From the NCBI RefSeq assembly GCF_032362555.1, contig NC_083507.1, positions 4,653,001-4,717,000 on the forward strand: 64,000 bases of DNA, given 5' to 3'. This document shows, in pieces, positions 13,401 through 26,410 of the stretch. Position numbers and translations under genes: made by a program. The notes under the pieces are model-generated. The model had not been told where the DNA came from and made no database searches. It saw only the letters and a list, made by a program, of their open reading frames with translations. The DNA is from Amyelois transitella (taxonomy: Eukaryota > Arthropoda > Insecta > Lepidoptera > Pyralidae). Each line of letters starts with the position of its first letter. Position 1 is the stretch's first letter.

Positions 13401-16400
13401 AACAGAGATACTTATTATTTTTCGTCTTTCCCTGTCTATTTATTATCAGTTGTTGACATGACTACGACTATATTCTAAAGAGTGTAACGAAACGACTAAA
13501 GAAGTCTTTGACTCATTATCCTGGTTTATTTTCCTGAGAAGACCGCAAATTTATAGAGAGGAAATCATCGGTACGACGAAAGGATTACGAAGACGAGGAA
13601 AATCGATTCTATTAGGCTACCTACAAGGAAAACTAATATTTATTATTAAGAAGCTTCTAATGGAATGTGTTATTACTGTCCTTGGTTTCAAAATATCAAA
13701 AATGAAATTTAGCTTAGAAATTAACGAGACTTGATACATACACATATCATTTGCTAACGACAGGCTATTCACATAACTAGAGATCGGATAATCGGATGCA
13801 TATTTACCTAAACTAATATTTTGGCTAAGAAAGTATGGAGGCGGCTTCTTGCTTTCGAGATTCGAATTATTTTGAATCCCGGAAATTTTATTAAACAAGA
13901 AATTGAAACTTATCGTATATTAGGTATGATAAACACCTTTATAAACATAAGTGACGGATGATCATATTTATTAAAAAATTACCTGCCTACCGGGATTCCA
14001 GAATTATACCGCGTGATTTTTTAGTCAGTACAAAAACTTTCTGAACATAATTAGAACATTAAGTGTATCAATGCCGAATCCCAGAATTTTTGAGGTTCAG
14101 AAGTACGTTCCATACTAACCCAATCCCCCATCTTTAGGTAAATATGCATCCGAATATCTGATCTCCGCACATAACCGACATAAAATATTTAGTGAAGCAC
14201 TCACACTCATCGCACTTTGAGTGTGAGTAGGTATACTCAAAAAGAAGTGTGATGAGTTGATGACTCATTAACACTACATTGCTCATATTGAAGTTAATAA
14301 TCATTGTTGTCGACACTTAAATTATATTTCGTAATATGGAAGTTATATTATCGATATTTATTGACTCTTCATAATTGGAATACTGCATATGATAGCATAG
14401 GAATCTGACATTTGATTTGGTATTTCCATTGACTCTGTTAAAGGGAAGATCTGCCTTGATATCTGAAAGCATGGAAAACGGGCAAAGAAATTATAGGACT
14501 GCACTGATGCGAATCACAATTTAATATCGAATAAATTGCATTCATGAAGTTGGTGTCCGTATAGTGTGTAAATAACACTGACATTCTTGTACTAAATTAT
14601 CATTAGCTAACACGTAAATTGTGCTAATTTCAGCCATGATCATGGAAATAGAAAATTACGTAGAACTGCGCTTGATAATATCTTTGGCAATTTAGATAGG
14701 TACCTACTAATTTTAAATTTACCACTATGAATTTCACTTTTCATAAACTACACTTCCGAGGATAATTATCTATGAGTTGAATAAGTGCTTAAACGGAACT
14801 CTAAGACAGAATTATTGAAACAACTTTGAAGTAACATTATAACAACTGTAACGTTATAAAAAGGTATAAATACATAAAGATCGCAAACAAATCTCACTAT
14901 AACGAGAATAATTATGTGGAATTATTTAAATGGTTTGGCCTTTCTCATCCTCGTTACGTTACTACTGAAGTAATTGACAATTTACTGTGTAGGTATGTTT
15001 ACGATGCGAGCTGTGCTAGATTAGTGTTTATAACTCTTGTAAACTACACTTCCGAGGATAATTATTCGGTGATGTTGTAACTTCCTTGTTGGTTTGCAAT
15101 AAAAGTACCTACGGAAAAAAATAGTTTTCACATTTTAAATTTTGCTATGGTAATGCAACAAAATGAAAACCCAACAAAACAAAATCATAGTGCGATTTCT
15201 TTTTGGATTGCTTGGAAGATGCAACCGAGAACATGTAAAGATTGAAAATGTTTACAGATTCAGCTAGACACAAAGTACCTAAGTTCGAAACCTGCGTTAA
15301 GGAATTCTAAATCAAAGATAAAAGAAAGTGCTATAATTGAGAATATATTATTATAAAGTCTTCCAATTAAATGGCTGTGATAGATAGATAAAATGTTTAT
15401 TCGACAGTGCTACAAACAAACAAATATCACAATAACAAATCCTTAAAACTAACACCGGTGTGCTGTAGCAAGTCAAAATGGTCATACCTCACTATCTTTT
15501 TGCACTGAAAGAGTACAAAGACGCTGATTTTCAGCTTCAGCATAAAAAAAATGATGAAGTGACATTTTGGATAACGAACTTAAAAAAGGGTTGATGTCTA
15601 TTGCTGCCTTTTTAACATTTCCACTCTTTGAATTCGTTAATATACTCAAGAATGAAAGTATTATTACAAAAGCTGGTAGGGAAGAAAAGGATGTACTCAT
15701 ACAATATATTCACGGCACAACGTTAACATTTTACACGTGGCAAGTATCACTTCCCAACGTGATTTCTTATCGGCGTACAATGACGAAAAGTACGATTGTT
15801 TTCGGTCATAAGCGGTTACAGTCTTTTTATTTAACTCATGTGCGATTATATCTGCTTCTGTTTAGCTATTGCTACTTACGCTGCGATGAATACGACTGAG
15901 ACTGAGACTACTCTGAGAGTGAAGTAGGTTAGGTACTTAACTATTGTCCTATATAGACATTAGGTAGGGCGATTCATTTGAATCTGTGTAAGTAAATTGG
16001 CTTGGAGAATTTTACTTCTTCCTATGCTGATGCTTATATGTGGCATGTCTGTTCCTTGGGAGCTTGTCGGTTGGAAAGCACTAATAAAAAAGCATAAAAG
16101 GAATGGAAAGGACGGCAAAAAAAACACGGAATTCATCTTTTTACTGGTACGTAGTAGTGGGCATAATCTAGTTCTATAATTTAAGAAATAATTTGGAGCA
16201 CTCGTGGTATTGGTGCATTTTCCTTTTAATACGAATCATGGAAACTCGCGGAGCATATTCATACTTAACTGTTTCCTCTTTTGTACGAAAAGGAATAACA
16301 ATCTTTAATTACCTTTTTATTAATCTAGGCAAATAAATTCACGCGTCAACGTGAGGATATTGACGTGTAGGCAAATACTCTTAACTAGTTATAAGTACCA

Positions 16401-19400
16401 GCTACTCAAACTGTATTATCATTTTATCACACGCATTTCATCATGATGGATACAAATATTTTATGAACTCAGTATTACAAATATCCGGGTTTATCTTTGA
16501 TTAGTTTATGACAGATTACTATGAGACAAAGTCTATTTCTTTGACAAAATAAACACTTAACGTCATAATAACTTGAAATTTAAACACTAATTAGTTGTAG
16601 GTGCGCCAAATAGGTCGTTTATTTTAGTGAGTACTAAAATAAATAGCTATCGGAAAAGACATCCGCCTGATCCACACGAATGCAAAAGTGAATTTGTTTA
16701 TTTAAGCATTCACGACTTTTCTATTAAAGTGATATTGATAAATTTGGATAAAGAAATAAAATCAAAAGGGAGATATTTTTAATAACCCCTCTATATTTAT
16801 TTATTCCAGAAAAAATAATAGAGAAGAATGTAGTTTCTGACTACTTGTCCCGGAAAGCAGATTTTAAATACGAGTATGTCTGTAGGTACAACCGATAAAA
16901 CGGATTCTTATAGTTTTGTCATGTCCGTCTGTTTGGCAGTATGTCACAGCCGTTCTAAACACACATATGCGTATTTACTAGATTGAGAGATGGAACTTTT
17001 GGAAGGTATGATTAATTGAATGAACCGCTAAAATTTCGTAGAGTATAGATTTGTAAATACAATATAACTGATTTAATAAAAATTTAAATTTATTTTATTA
17101 AAAGGAATTTAAAATATGATCTCTACTGGCGAAAAAATTCAAAGTAATACGGCTTATCAGTTGACAAGTTTGTATACTTTTACTATCGGTCAGTATAATC
17201 CGACAGGTTACACTTTGATTGATCAGTTCTTACTGATAAAACATTCAGAACAGATCATTTAAAAGGATTTTTCTTTATCTAAAATAATAGAGCAACTCAA
17301 CAAAAGAAAATATTCAGAGACGCTATGGCAAACTTTCTTACAACGTTTCGCTTCCCAGTAACTTATTTGGGTTAAATTATGCCAAAGAAAAATGAAAGCG
17401 AACCTGTGTTATATCTATGGTTGTATTTTAATTACCTAAGTCATGCTGGTGGTACATAAGACCAAAGAAATTAAAATATTTTTTGCTCAGACAAGAGCGC
17501 CAAAGCGGTATACTTACATATAGGCCTACCTACTTACTCCCGAAAAACATACTGTTAAACTGAACCGACCTTATTAAAAAATAAATCACACTTCAAGAGA
17601 TTTATTTATAAACAAATGAATTATGTAATATTCCTTCAGCAGCTAAGTTTCTTAGTGGCTACCCTGGGCTGGGCAAATATAGAATCATCATGGACGCTCT
17701 TCTCTGTGTTCATATGACTGTTCCTTCATTGTGCGCAACCTGTCAATTTTGGTCGTCTTTGGATTGAAGCTTAGTCAATCTTTGTGCAAGCCCCCTTGTT
17801 TCATTTACATATACCTACATACAAATGGGGCCGCTCTGCTCTTCACACTATTTGACACTTTCAATAACGGGTTCCTCTTTGTTTGCAAATAGACGACTAT
17901 TATTAGGATCAATCGATGGCGACTTATATACATAGGTAGATCCAATATAAAATGTATGTAGATTTTTTTTAAACAGTTCGTGTCGTGCGCACCTTTGAAT
18001 AGGTAAAAAAGCTTTATAATTGTGGCTGCATAATATTTAGTTGTAAAAGTTTGTAAAAAAATAACCAAGGTGAGACGACAAGGATAGAAAGTGAAATCTA
18101 TTTGAGTGGCCGTTCACTGATTGCATTTGACTTGACGCTGTTCCATATTTATTTCTTTAACAATCACTTTTTCATACATTTTTTGTTCCTGCTCTTTTGT
18201 TAGTTGGTCTGCTAAATTTAGAACGACCAATTTTCTAAAAACGGTTTATAATAATGTACCTAACTCCTTTTTTATTGCACTTTATACAATACGTATAAAT
18301 TGCGAAACTATAAATTAAAGGTGGAACACGTGTAATAAAGTTGACAAATTACCAACTGACGTACTTTTAGTGCATTCAGGCTAGGTGACAGAAATTCTTA
18401 CTATAGCAGGTACCTAAATACTGAGAAATTGGGCCATCTTCTAATTTCATTTCGACAGTCAGCAGGGCATCGGGTGGTTTCTCCATTCACTTCACTCGGA
18501 AAGGGCGTTTAATTACTTTTCTTATATGATATAATGTCATTGTGAAATTTTTCTATAACGATAAATTCAAGAGATGTTTGTTGCGAATAATTGGTACCAT
18601 GTCCATGTTAGAGGAAAGAATTACTTTTGCCTTCTTAACTTTCTTTCTAAACTGGGAAATTGTTTCAGTACACATCTTTTTTCTTTTGCGTCTATAAACT
18701 TCTCAAAGCCTAAGGATTGTTACTTGTTTCAATGAGTGAACTCACAATATCTACCTAATTACAGCAATTGTGGTAGATTTCCCAAGCTATTTGCTTTGTT
18801 ATAACGGTATCTCTATCAGAAGGAATGTATGTTTGTTCACGAGGCCTTCATTGCATGACACGTGCCGTTTGATTAAACTTCAAATTGAACCAATACATGG
18901 CTATCGCTATTCGTTGTATCGTCATGCCCAACCTTTGTGTAAGCCATATACATTAAAATAATTATAAAGGTGTAACTGCAGTTGGATATTTGCTAATATA
19001 ACACGTTTTCAAAGTAAGTGAAGAGTGAAGTTTGATTCTCTCTTTTAACAATCAGTCATTCGCGAGTACCTAGTGTTTAAATTTGTTCATAGTTTGTGGT
19101 AGTGTGTACCTAATTTTGATATTACTCTATCAAAGATATATTTCATATTTAACTTGTAACATCGCAAGTAACAATCAAGTGCTTATTTTACAAACACCTA
19201 GTTATTTGCAAATATCTTATCAAATTTGGTTACACAGATGGTAAAGTCGCGGTGGGCGAAACAATGGCTGCCTGCGTCATAAGATCGCGTACAGTCGCCC
19301 ATGTGATAGATAAGCTTCTTTATACTTTTTAATATCTACGTACGTCAATAACTTCTGTTCATATTCTGTACTTAATATAACAATTTTTAAAACGTATGTC

Positions 19401-22400
19401 ATTAGGTAAGTTTTGTAAATATGTACCTATTGAATTTTTTTTACAAATTAATCAGGTGCCTGCCATTCACGGCAGGGGCAAACTTTAGCTTTGTTTTCGT
19501 ATGTCCTTCTTTGTGTCCTACTCCATAAGCTTCTATCTAAAGCATAGTTTTGTCATCCACTGAGAAAGGTGTCGATGTCATCCCGCCACCTTCTCCGTTG
19601 TTTTCCGCTAGGTCTACGTCTACGTCTTCTGGGGGCAATTACGTTGCAGTAGAGCCCAGCTCTGTTTTTTTTAAATTATAACCTTTGTACTAGAATTATT
19701 GTATTAAATGCTCCTGTATATAATTTTGGGTACATAAATAAATATTTGTATAAAAACAAACGGAAGTAACAAAATTAATAAGTTTCTTTATCTTTTATTC
19801 TGAATAATAAATTATTCACTAAGTACAAACAAGAAATCGCCTGTAGTTAATGATTTTTATGTGAAAGTGTATACTTAGGTACCTACCTACTACGTTATAC
19901 AAAACAAAGCTCGATTGAAGCCACAGGTTTGAATTCGGCCTGACTATACACTATACAGTCAGTCTATAATACTATAACAATGGTAGCATTCCATTTCGAG
20001 GTGACAAAAGGCATTCAGCACTTGAATTCTTTTGGCATGTCCTATTTAGGAATAGTGTTTGAGGTTTCCATTACCCGCCAAGTCTGTCTTTGATGGTTCC
20101 CAATAACTTCATATGGATATCTTTACCTTAACGTTTGCAGTACCTATCATTATGTTCATAATTATATAAGCATTTGCTATACCTACATACTACATATCAT
20201 CTTTTATGATTCTTAAAGACTTTATACCCAATCTGTGTAAATCAATTCAAGATATAAAAGTAGGTAGGTATGTCATATGTTCTTTTTTCTCGTGGAAGTA
20301 ATATGAACTCAAAGGTAAATTGATAAAATTACTTTTATGTATTGTCTTTAAAAGTATAATTATGTTGCTTTCGGAGGATAGGCTGACAAATGGTTAACAT
20401 AGAGAATGGTTAACATAGAGAAGCTTGATTGCATTGCATATGAAACAGTCACTTGGACCACACAATAGAGGCACAAGGATACGACTGATTCCAAGAAAAT
20501 ATCTGCACAGTTTGCAAAATAAAACTGCACTTTCCTCACAATGACTCATGAACAGACATTACCTAAATACTTAAAACATGAAGAATGAAAAACCAATGCA
20601 TGCTCTGATTCAAGCCGAGAAAAATAATTACTTAGTTCTCCTTTAGTATTGCATGAATCTAACTGGGAGTTCAAAACGAAGGTAGTCAACGGTTAACGAG
20701 TTAGTGAACTTTCAGTTAGGGCAACGAACTTGTAGAAAGAAGTAAATTATTTAAAAAATGCTAATTGATTGCAATGAGAACTTTATCTTATCCCAAAAAT
20801 AACTACTGATTAGACAACGCTTGACATTATGAAATTGTAGTGAGCAGTAGGCAGCGTACTTTCCATAGATAAGGTGGAACAAATATAAAATTTAATCGTC
20901 AAATACGTTATAATTTTACACATGAGCTCATCATCTGCTATACTTTTTATTCTAGTAGTCTTACCTGGGGAAGACCCTGGGTTTGATTTTGACCACAATC
21001 CAGAAGTGGATAAGTCAGTCAGTCGATCGTTATCCTGTGAGTAGGGGATCATCATCCTGTTTGGGCTACAATTTATTGATTGGCTTTAAAGAATCAACTC
21101 ATTTGATTCTCCATTTAATTTAATTTGATACCTATAGATAATTACCATTTTTTTTTTCTAGACTGTTCCTAAGAACTGATTAACTTTGCAATCTAGTATT
21201 AAAACGTAGATTAGCAATAAAAATTATAAACAAGAGTTAGATACACGACATACAGTCGTGTCCCTTGACGCAACACGTGATTCTAAAAAAATGTGTGGTC
21301 GGCAGCTGCGCAATCGTTCTCATAACTTACGATTTTCCCGGAAAATTTTCCGAACTTGTTTGTCATTCTATACAACGATCATAATCACAGCCGATTGTTT
21401 TTTTACTTGGCATAACTTATATGTATGTATTTTAAAAAGGGTTTATTGCTTTTTTTTAATAAAGTCGAAACTGAAATCAGAGTTGATAAATACTGTATAT
21501 CCGACTCGAGGGTATCTGTACCTACTAGGCACTCAAACAAGTTAAAGAGGATTAGCATTGTAGGCATTTATCGCTTTTTCGCAAGTTTTCCTTCACTGGT
21601 AGGTATAATAAAAAAACATTCGCTATCTTACCTTACCTTAAATAATCATAATATTCCGTCTAATGAAAATGATAGGTACGATAAGAAATTGTAAATTATA
21701 AGTAGTAAGTATAAGTAGTAGGTATTAAAACTTGTTAGCTGAAATTTAACTGAACTTGAACTGAACATGAACAATGTGGGCGATGTTTATTATAACAAAA
21801 ATATTGAGGGGATTGTTTCGCTATCACAATGGGTTTCCTTGTATTAAGGGTTACCTAAAATAGAACTCGATTGTATCAAGAGGTCGATACAAACTATATT
21901 TGGCTACACCTTGTGTCATTGTTATCTCTAAATCATTTTCAATAATAGGCGTCACCTGTCGTCGGTGGCAGAGCGACTTACGTTCGGTCCCATTTAGTTT
22001 GCAAACTCTTTGTTTGTCATTCATTAGACTAACACCCCAAAGATAGAATAAAAGTAGAAAACTAGATCCAGTTGCCAAAATTGTGAAGCGCTTTTTGTGT
22101 GGGTTGACATTGTCATCCGTCACATTACACTCACTGATGTACTGACCCATTGACACAAATCCGAATTTCAACATAATGCATAGTCTGCCTGCGTCACAGT
22201 CAGACTAAGATACATACTTTACTTACTATGTAAGACAGTATTTTAATCCTTTGTTGATCAAAACGGCATTGGGTCGTGGGTTGGAGGTCAACTTGCACAC
22301 GCAAGTTTCAAAATTCAGCTTTGAAATGAATTTGAGTTAAAATAATTTTCGAGACATGATTTTAATCCTTAAATGGCTTAAGTATAGTTTTAAGTATTAT

Positions 22401-25104
22401 TAAGACGGTGAATGACTTCATCAATGATGTTCATAGTATAGTAGCGATGATGAATGAGTATATTTATAATGTAGGTCAGCGGTTCGGTATTATGATACGA
22501 GTCTCAGATGTAGCATTTTTTTTGCCGAAGCTAAATTTTATGTGAATTCATAATTTTATGCAGTGCATTGATAGGTAAGTACGTTACAGTTAAATGTTTA
22601 ATAAGGTGCCGTTCGGTCAAATATCTTATCTAGTTCTGCTCCACCCTGACCTTCGAAGCCTAAAACAACTAAATAAACTATTTGTTTTATGCGAAGGTTA
22701 GATATTTAATAAGTAAAGTCCATGCATGCAAGTAGTTTCAGTTGTTGGACTAGACTGATTGCAAAATTTCTGTTAGTATATTCGGGGTCAACTCAACCCA
22801 CACCATAGGTATTTCCTTCTTGTACACCAAAACAAATAATTATCTTTAAACTAGCTAAGCATTAAAAGTTTGTTAGGAGTAATTTTTGTTTTTCAGTTTT
22901 TATGATAAAGGCCAATCATAAAAACTAGCCTAATAATCTGAAAAAAAAAACTACATTCAAATCGGAGCAATATAGGTTTTCGCGTGATGCCATTAGGAAT
23001 GAAATAACCAGACAGACAGGCAAAAATCACATTTTTGTTTTATGTTGGTCTAAATAGAGCCCCACCTATATCAATTTTTTGCTTATATATTTCAAGTACA
23101 GATAACGGACTGTTCGATACTATTTTAAAATAATTACTAAAAAAAATAAAAAAATTACAATTGTCGTTGTACTTAGCGAATCCGATTCATCTAAGTTGAA
23201 ATCATAGGAAAGGAATTGTAAATAAAAGCGGATGATTGTTTACACAAACATAAAAGAAAAGAAAACCTCTACTAATAGAATGTGTGATGTGAGAACGCAT
23301 CATGACGATGCCATGTTGGGATCGGGAGCGACATCACAAAGAGCCGATCGGCCGTTGCCCTCACGTTGCAAAGATTGTGGCTTTTTGTTGCATCGCCCCG
23401 AGGCAGCATTTCCGATTTGGTTTCTACAACACATGCACGTAATTATCGTGATTCAGTCAGTCAGCATCATGCGCTTCTGTCTAATTACTTATCTACATAA
23501 CTACAAGTTCCTCTTTTTGTGTTTAGTCACAGATCTAGACGACAAATAGGTAAGTATAATTAAATCTATCATACAATTTTAGGTAAGTAGGTACATATAA
23601 TTGCTAAAACATGCAAAACCACTGAAAAATTCGTATTCGTAAATTTTTTTCTATAGTGACATAGGCAAACACATTAAAAGCAGTACCTAAAGTACTACGA
23701 GTATGTTTCGTTCGGTTGGACACGATCCATCCATAAGCTTAATGAAGGAAAACTTACACGCAGGAAACCTTTGAAGTTAAAACAATCCAACGTTTAGTAG
23801 AAATACCCAGATAGTGAACAATGATTTTATTGATAAGTAATTGGGTGTAGGCTATGAATGCAAAAATGCTCCCTTACAAGTCATTGCTATTGAAGGAAAC
23901 TTTCCTGAGAAGGAATAGGCTTATAAATTTGAGATTCTTGTAAGCGATGGGCTAGCAATCTATCACTATTTTAACCTCGATGCCACCATTGGGCCATACA
24001 GCTGAACCTGGCCTTTCAGTCTGTAAGTCTGTTAGTTTTGTCTTCCCCGCAAGTGATGACGTGATTATATGTATGTATTCCTGAAAAGACCCCAGATAAA
24101 ACAAAGAATCATAAATAAACCTTCACATGGACAAGATGTATAAAAAAACATCCGAGCACTGAGCGTGAGCAGATATTATGGGTTCCGACCTGAACAGCTA
24201 TTGCAATTCAATTAAAATCAGCGGGAAATAGGTTTACAAAATTAAATAGGAAATAATCCATTCTACATATAAAATTAACTGCCCTATGTTCTGTTACAGC
24301 CGTTAGCGATAAAACGATTTCAGACAGGACAACGGTGAATAATTTTGTGACTCACTGGTGTTCTACTTACTCCAATGTTATCGTAAGTACTTACATGTCT
24401 ATATACCTAGTAGTTACTATATATACCAATAAATGCGCTGACTTTACAACAAACGCACAGTTTAAATTGCTGAGCTAGTATTAAGATTTGTTTTGATACG
24501 AAAGACATATACCTACATAAAAAAAGATTATTCCCTACTAGGTATCTATTACTGTAGGGAATACGTTCGTTAAAGGGTTAGGTGGATGAACTGTGATGAT
24601 CGGTTAGTAATGGGTGCGAGGTCTTTGAACCCACTCCGAGAGCCGAGAGCGGCGGAATGGAAGCCGAGACAGTGTTTAATGACAACAAATAAAGCATAGC
24701 AGCTGTCGGGCTGTCTGTCGCACACGCAAGCCTGCAAGGACAGGGGCCGGATCGGCCATAATAGGGATGCGCTCAGGTAGACGGCCCTAATATTAGTATA
24801 CGCTGTTACCATAGAAATCCGAATAATATAATATTCCGATTTCGAATGGGTGTTATTGTCTCTCAACAATTTTTAAAATCTCATAGTGTTGGATAGCCGC
24901 CATTGTAAAAACCTGTGCGGTCGGTTATTGTTCTTTGAACGAATCAGGACAATGATTATTCGTCCGGCTCAGGGTCAATCTTCGATCACGCATATCATAT
25001 GATGATACCAAGGTGATGTGCTACTGATGCTCACCTATATGAGCAAGGTCGATGATTGGAATCTCGCAGCGCGAGAGCAGTGTTTCTTCTTGTTGAGACG
25101 CCAT
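4473..25104 (-). CDS. Fe(II)/2-oxoglutarate-dependent oxygenase, isopenicillin-N-synthase-like
   Basis: Seven exons join in phase: 25035-25104, 9064-9179, 7643-7777, 7193-7346, 6048-6265, 5141-5254 and 4473-4703, giving 345 residues. The start is the ATG at 25102-25104 (MASQQEETLL...). Exon 2 carries the NHGI motif of the N-terminal DIOX_N region. Exon 5 has the first two iron ligands in RCGAHADSDTFTLL (H-x-D), followed by GGLE. Exon 7 begins MHRVVVP, supplying the distal iron-ligand histidine, then GRHCVVFFCHPD, where the Arg of the family R-x-S 2-oxoglutarate motif is kept and Ser is replaced by Cys. The family uses Fe(II), O2 and 2-oxoglutarate to hydroxylate or desaturate small molecules; the substrate here is unknown. 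There is no signal peptide, so a cytosolic enzyme is inferred. Intron 1 is about 15.9 kb. Fold and family are near certain; the exact member is not. Confidence 0.9.
5469..5736 (+). mobile_element. SINE family A, full-length copy
   Basis: The most complete copy: head GTGCCGTGTGGTTCCCGGCA, body GGCGATGGGCTAGCAACCTG and AGCTGAACGTGGCC, 3' end CTACCCCGCAAGGGATATAG followed by an ATGTATGT tail. It lies in the oxygenase intron between exons 5 and 6. Head-to-tail length is about 268 bp. Confidence 0.9.
8037..8106. repeat. Perfect 26-bp inverted repeat with telomere-like loop
   Basis: Arms 8037-8062 and 8081-8106 are exact reverse complements. The 18-nt loop reads TTGTAGGTTAGGTTAGGT, nearly three TTAGG units. 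It lies in the oxygenase intron between exons 2 and 3, just upstream of the Helitron at 8185. It could fold as a long hairpin RNA or be a tiny foldback element. Confidence 0.95.
8185..8846 (+). mobile_element. Non-autonomous Helitron-like element
   Basis: The 5' end is TCTACACTAATATTATAAAG, the 3' end GGGTCGCTAG, preceded by the GC-rich hairpin-forming GTGCGAAGCCGGGGCGG. Length is about 660 bp and no Rep/helicase frame is present. The interior includes phrases common in lepidopteran Helitrons, such as ACTGGACCGATTTTAAAAA. It lies in the oxygenase intron between exons 2 and 3. Confidence 0.75.
9541..9584. repeat. Perfect 18-bp inverted repeat, 8-nt loop
   Basis: AAAAAATATTTGAACGCT at 9541-9558 is the exact reverse complement of 9567-9584; the loop is CCGTACGT. 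It lies in oxygenase intron 1 close to exon 2. Confidence 0.95.
14745..15065 (+). repeat. Duplicated 25-mer flanking the micro-ORF
   Basis: AAACTACACTTCCGAGGATA plus ATTAT occurs exactly at 14745-14769 and 15041-15065. The copies bracket the TATA/micro-ORF segment, suggesting a local duplication or a small element with direct flanks. Confidence 0.8.
14855..14972 (+). promoter_or_regulatory. Candidate TATA promoter with a leader-peptide micro-ORF
   Basis: TATAAAAA at 14855-14862 and TATAAATA at 14865-14872 precede, by about 30 bp, a possible start near ATCTCACTAT (14891-14900). The ATG at 14914 opens MWNYLNGLAFLILVTLLLK then TAA. The peptide looks like a signal peptide, and CTGAA|GTAATT at its end could be a splice donor. 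It lies inside oxygenase intron 1 on the opposite strand. No downstream exon was found, so this may be a relic or chance. Confidence 0.3.
19441..19660 (-). pseudogene. LINE 3' coding remnant in oxygenase intron 1
   Basis: On the minus strand the segment reads a basic stretch followed by RRRWRDDIDTFLS, the kind of C-terminal motif found after the reverse transcriptase in several non-LTR retrotransposons, then degenerates with stops. Only a short, dead piece survives. Confidence 0.55.
20385..20421 (+). repeat. 16-bp direct duplication
   Basis: TGGTTAACATAGAGAA occurs twice in immediate tandem in oxygenase intron 1. Confidence 0.85.
22930..23060 (+). repeat. Transposon-like remnant
   Basis: CATTCAAATCGGAGCAATAT and CCAGACAGACAGGCAAAAAT are phrases repeated in lepidopteran non-autonomous elements. 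A 12-bp inverted repeat (22895-22906 and 22915-22926) lies just upstream. Boundaries are unknown. Confidence 0.35.
23911..24079 (+). mobile_element. SINE family A, 5'-truncated copy
   Basis: Begins AGGAATAGGCTTATAAA, keeps GCGATGGGCTAGCAATC and CCATACAGCTGAACCTGGCC and ends GTGATTATATGTATGTAT. It lies in oxygenase intron 1. Confidence 0.8.
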
Positions 25105-26410
25105 GGTTGCTGTTGTTGCCTCTCTGAAGCTCACTCGTGCACTCAGCTGACACACGACTTCTTATCACTCGACTACCACAGTAATTAACAATTAGCGATC
25201 GCGGCACCGAAAGATAAGTATAGGATAGAGAAACGACAGATTAGCACTTAATACCGTACGGTATACCCAAACGTTAAAGTTTATTGAAGTTGTGAATGGT
25301 CTTTTGATTACCCCTGGTATAGAAGCGTTCAGAACTCATTTGCATAACCTTGTAGTTCCTGCTCGAGCCGTTCAGCGATCTGACGTAGCAGCAATAAGCT
25401 ATACTGACTTGACACATTAAAAATTGGTTTCCGTTGCTTTTCACAGTTAAGTATGTGGAAACGTTGATCCGCGTGTGCGCCCCGACGGCGTGGAGCGCCC
25501 CCCGTCCCTCGGCGAGTTTCGAATGTCTCTCACGAATAAACTGGCTCACCGTGCGCGATGAGCGTTACCCTGGCCGATAGCGGCTCTCACTTGTATATCA
25601 TCGCGCAGACTTTCGCAACCGAGTGGCGTGTCAGAACAACCTGCCTTGAGCACGTTGTCGTGGAGAAAGCGTGTCGTGAACGAGTATGCGACGCGGATCG
25701 TCCGACGGCCGGAGAGACACTGACGGTAACTGGCGCTCCGCCGCTGGGGTACTAGTACAATCAAAGCTGATTCACGCGGCGCCCGACCGCTGCTCACTTC
25801 ACGCCGCTCGAGCCCCTGTTGTGATGGTGGATCATAACCTTCGCACGCCATTCACTCGTACACATGCTATCACTTCTGATTTCTATAAGACTACCTACAC
25901 AAAGTATGATCACAAAGCCGGATTAATAACGAATGCAAATGAAATAGACTTATTCTTATTAACACCTTAGAATATTTGCCATCTTTGTGTATAGAATTAA
26001 TTAAATTGAAGAACATCTTAATTATCAAAATTTCAGTAAGATTTATTTTCCTTACCACTAGCGCCATCTATGCATAGCCGGTAGTAAGTAGTAAAATCAT
26101 AGAACAGGTGCTGGGGAGTGATCTTAATGTGCCCTTCAAAGCCTTCCCAGTACTAAGATATTAAGAGAGGATTTCTTATGGGTTCTTCTTAGTATACCTA
26201 TCGAGTTATCTAAAAGTGAACCTAATGATTCAAGATAATAACTAACTCTTTATGACAGAAAGACTATAAATATACATATTAAAAATAGATTAGCACATAT
26301 ATAATATTCTCGATACCAAATTTTGGTACGAAATAAAATCAAAACTTAAAGAATAAAGTGAGATTGTATTATTTATATTGGGTTGGTAGCATTAATTTAC
26401 AGTCATGGGT
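25105..26410. promoter_or_regulatory. Oxygenase upstream region and UBE2M downstream spacer, with a GC-rich block
   Basis: This 1.3-kb spacer separates the oxygenase start from the 3' end of UBE2M; both genes are on the minus strand. Positions 25440-25860 are clearly richer in CpG and GC than the surroundings and hold several overlapping short frames on both strands, as GC-rich DNA tends to. It may be the oxygenase promoter or a 5' untranslated exon. No TATA box or conserved protein was recognised in it. Confidence 0.35.

Larger units (their letters stand above)
9180..25034 (-). other. Intron 1 of the oxygenase gene (about 15.9 kb)
   Basis: The intron runs from the donor after 25035 (GTGAGC) to the acceptor before exon 2 (TTTTGCAG, upstream of 9179). 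It is AT-rich and without a convincing conserved coding exon. Recognisable content: a palindrome at 9541-9584, a TATA-plus-leader micro-ORF at 14855-14972 on the other strand, a duplicated 25-mer (14745-14769 and 15041-15065), a LINE coding remnant (19441-19660), a transposon-like stretch near 22930-23060, and a SINE copy at 23911-24079. Three locally GC-rich stretches lie near the 5' end, around 23290-23420, 24590-24780 and, upstream of exon 1, 25440-25860. The open frames in this interval are short and show no domain I recognise. Confidence 0.75.

Noticed and set aside
14176..14230. 11-bp inverted repeat ACTCACACTCA
   Set aside because: Short and low in complexity; chance occurrence is likely in a window of this size.
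15567..15899. A 110-codon plus-strand frame in oxygenase intron 1
   Set aside because: No recognisable domain and no splice or promoter context; such lengths occur by chance in a 16-kb intron.
25558..25970. Overlapping frames on both strands in the GC-rich block upstream of the oxygenase
   Set aside because: GC-rich DNA lacks stops by composition; none of the translations resembles a protein family.
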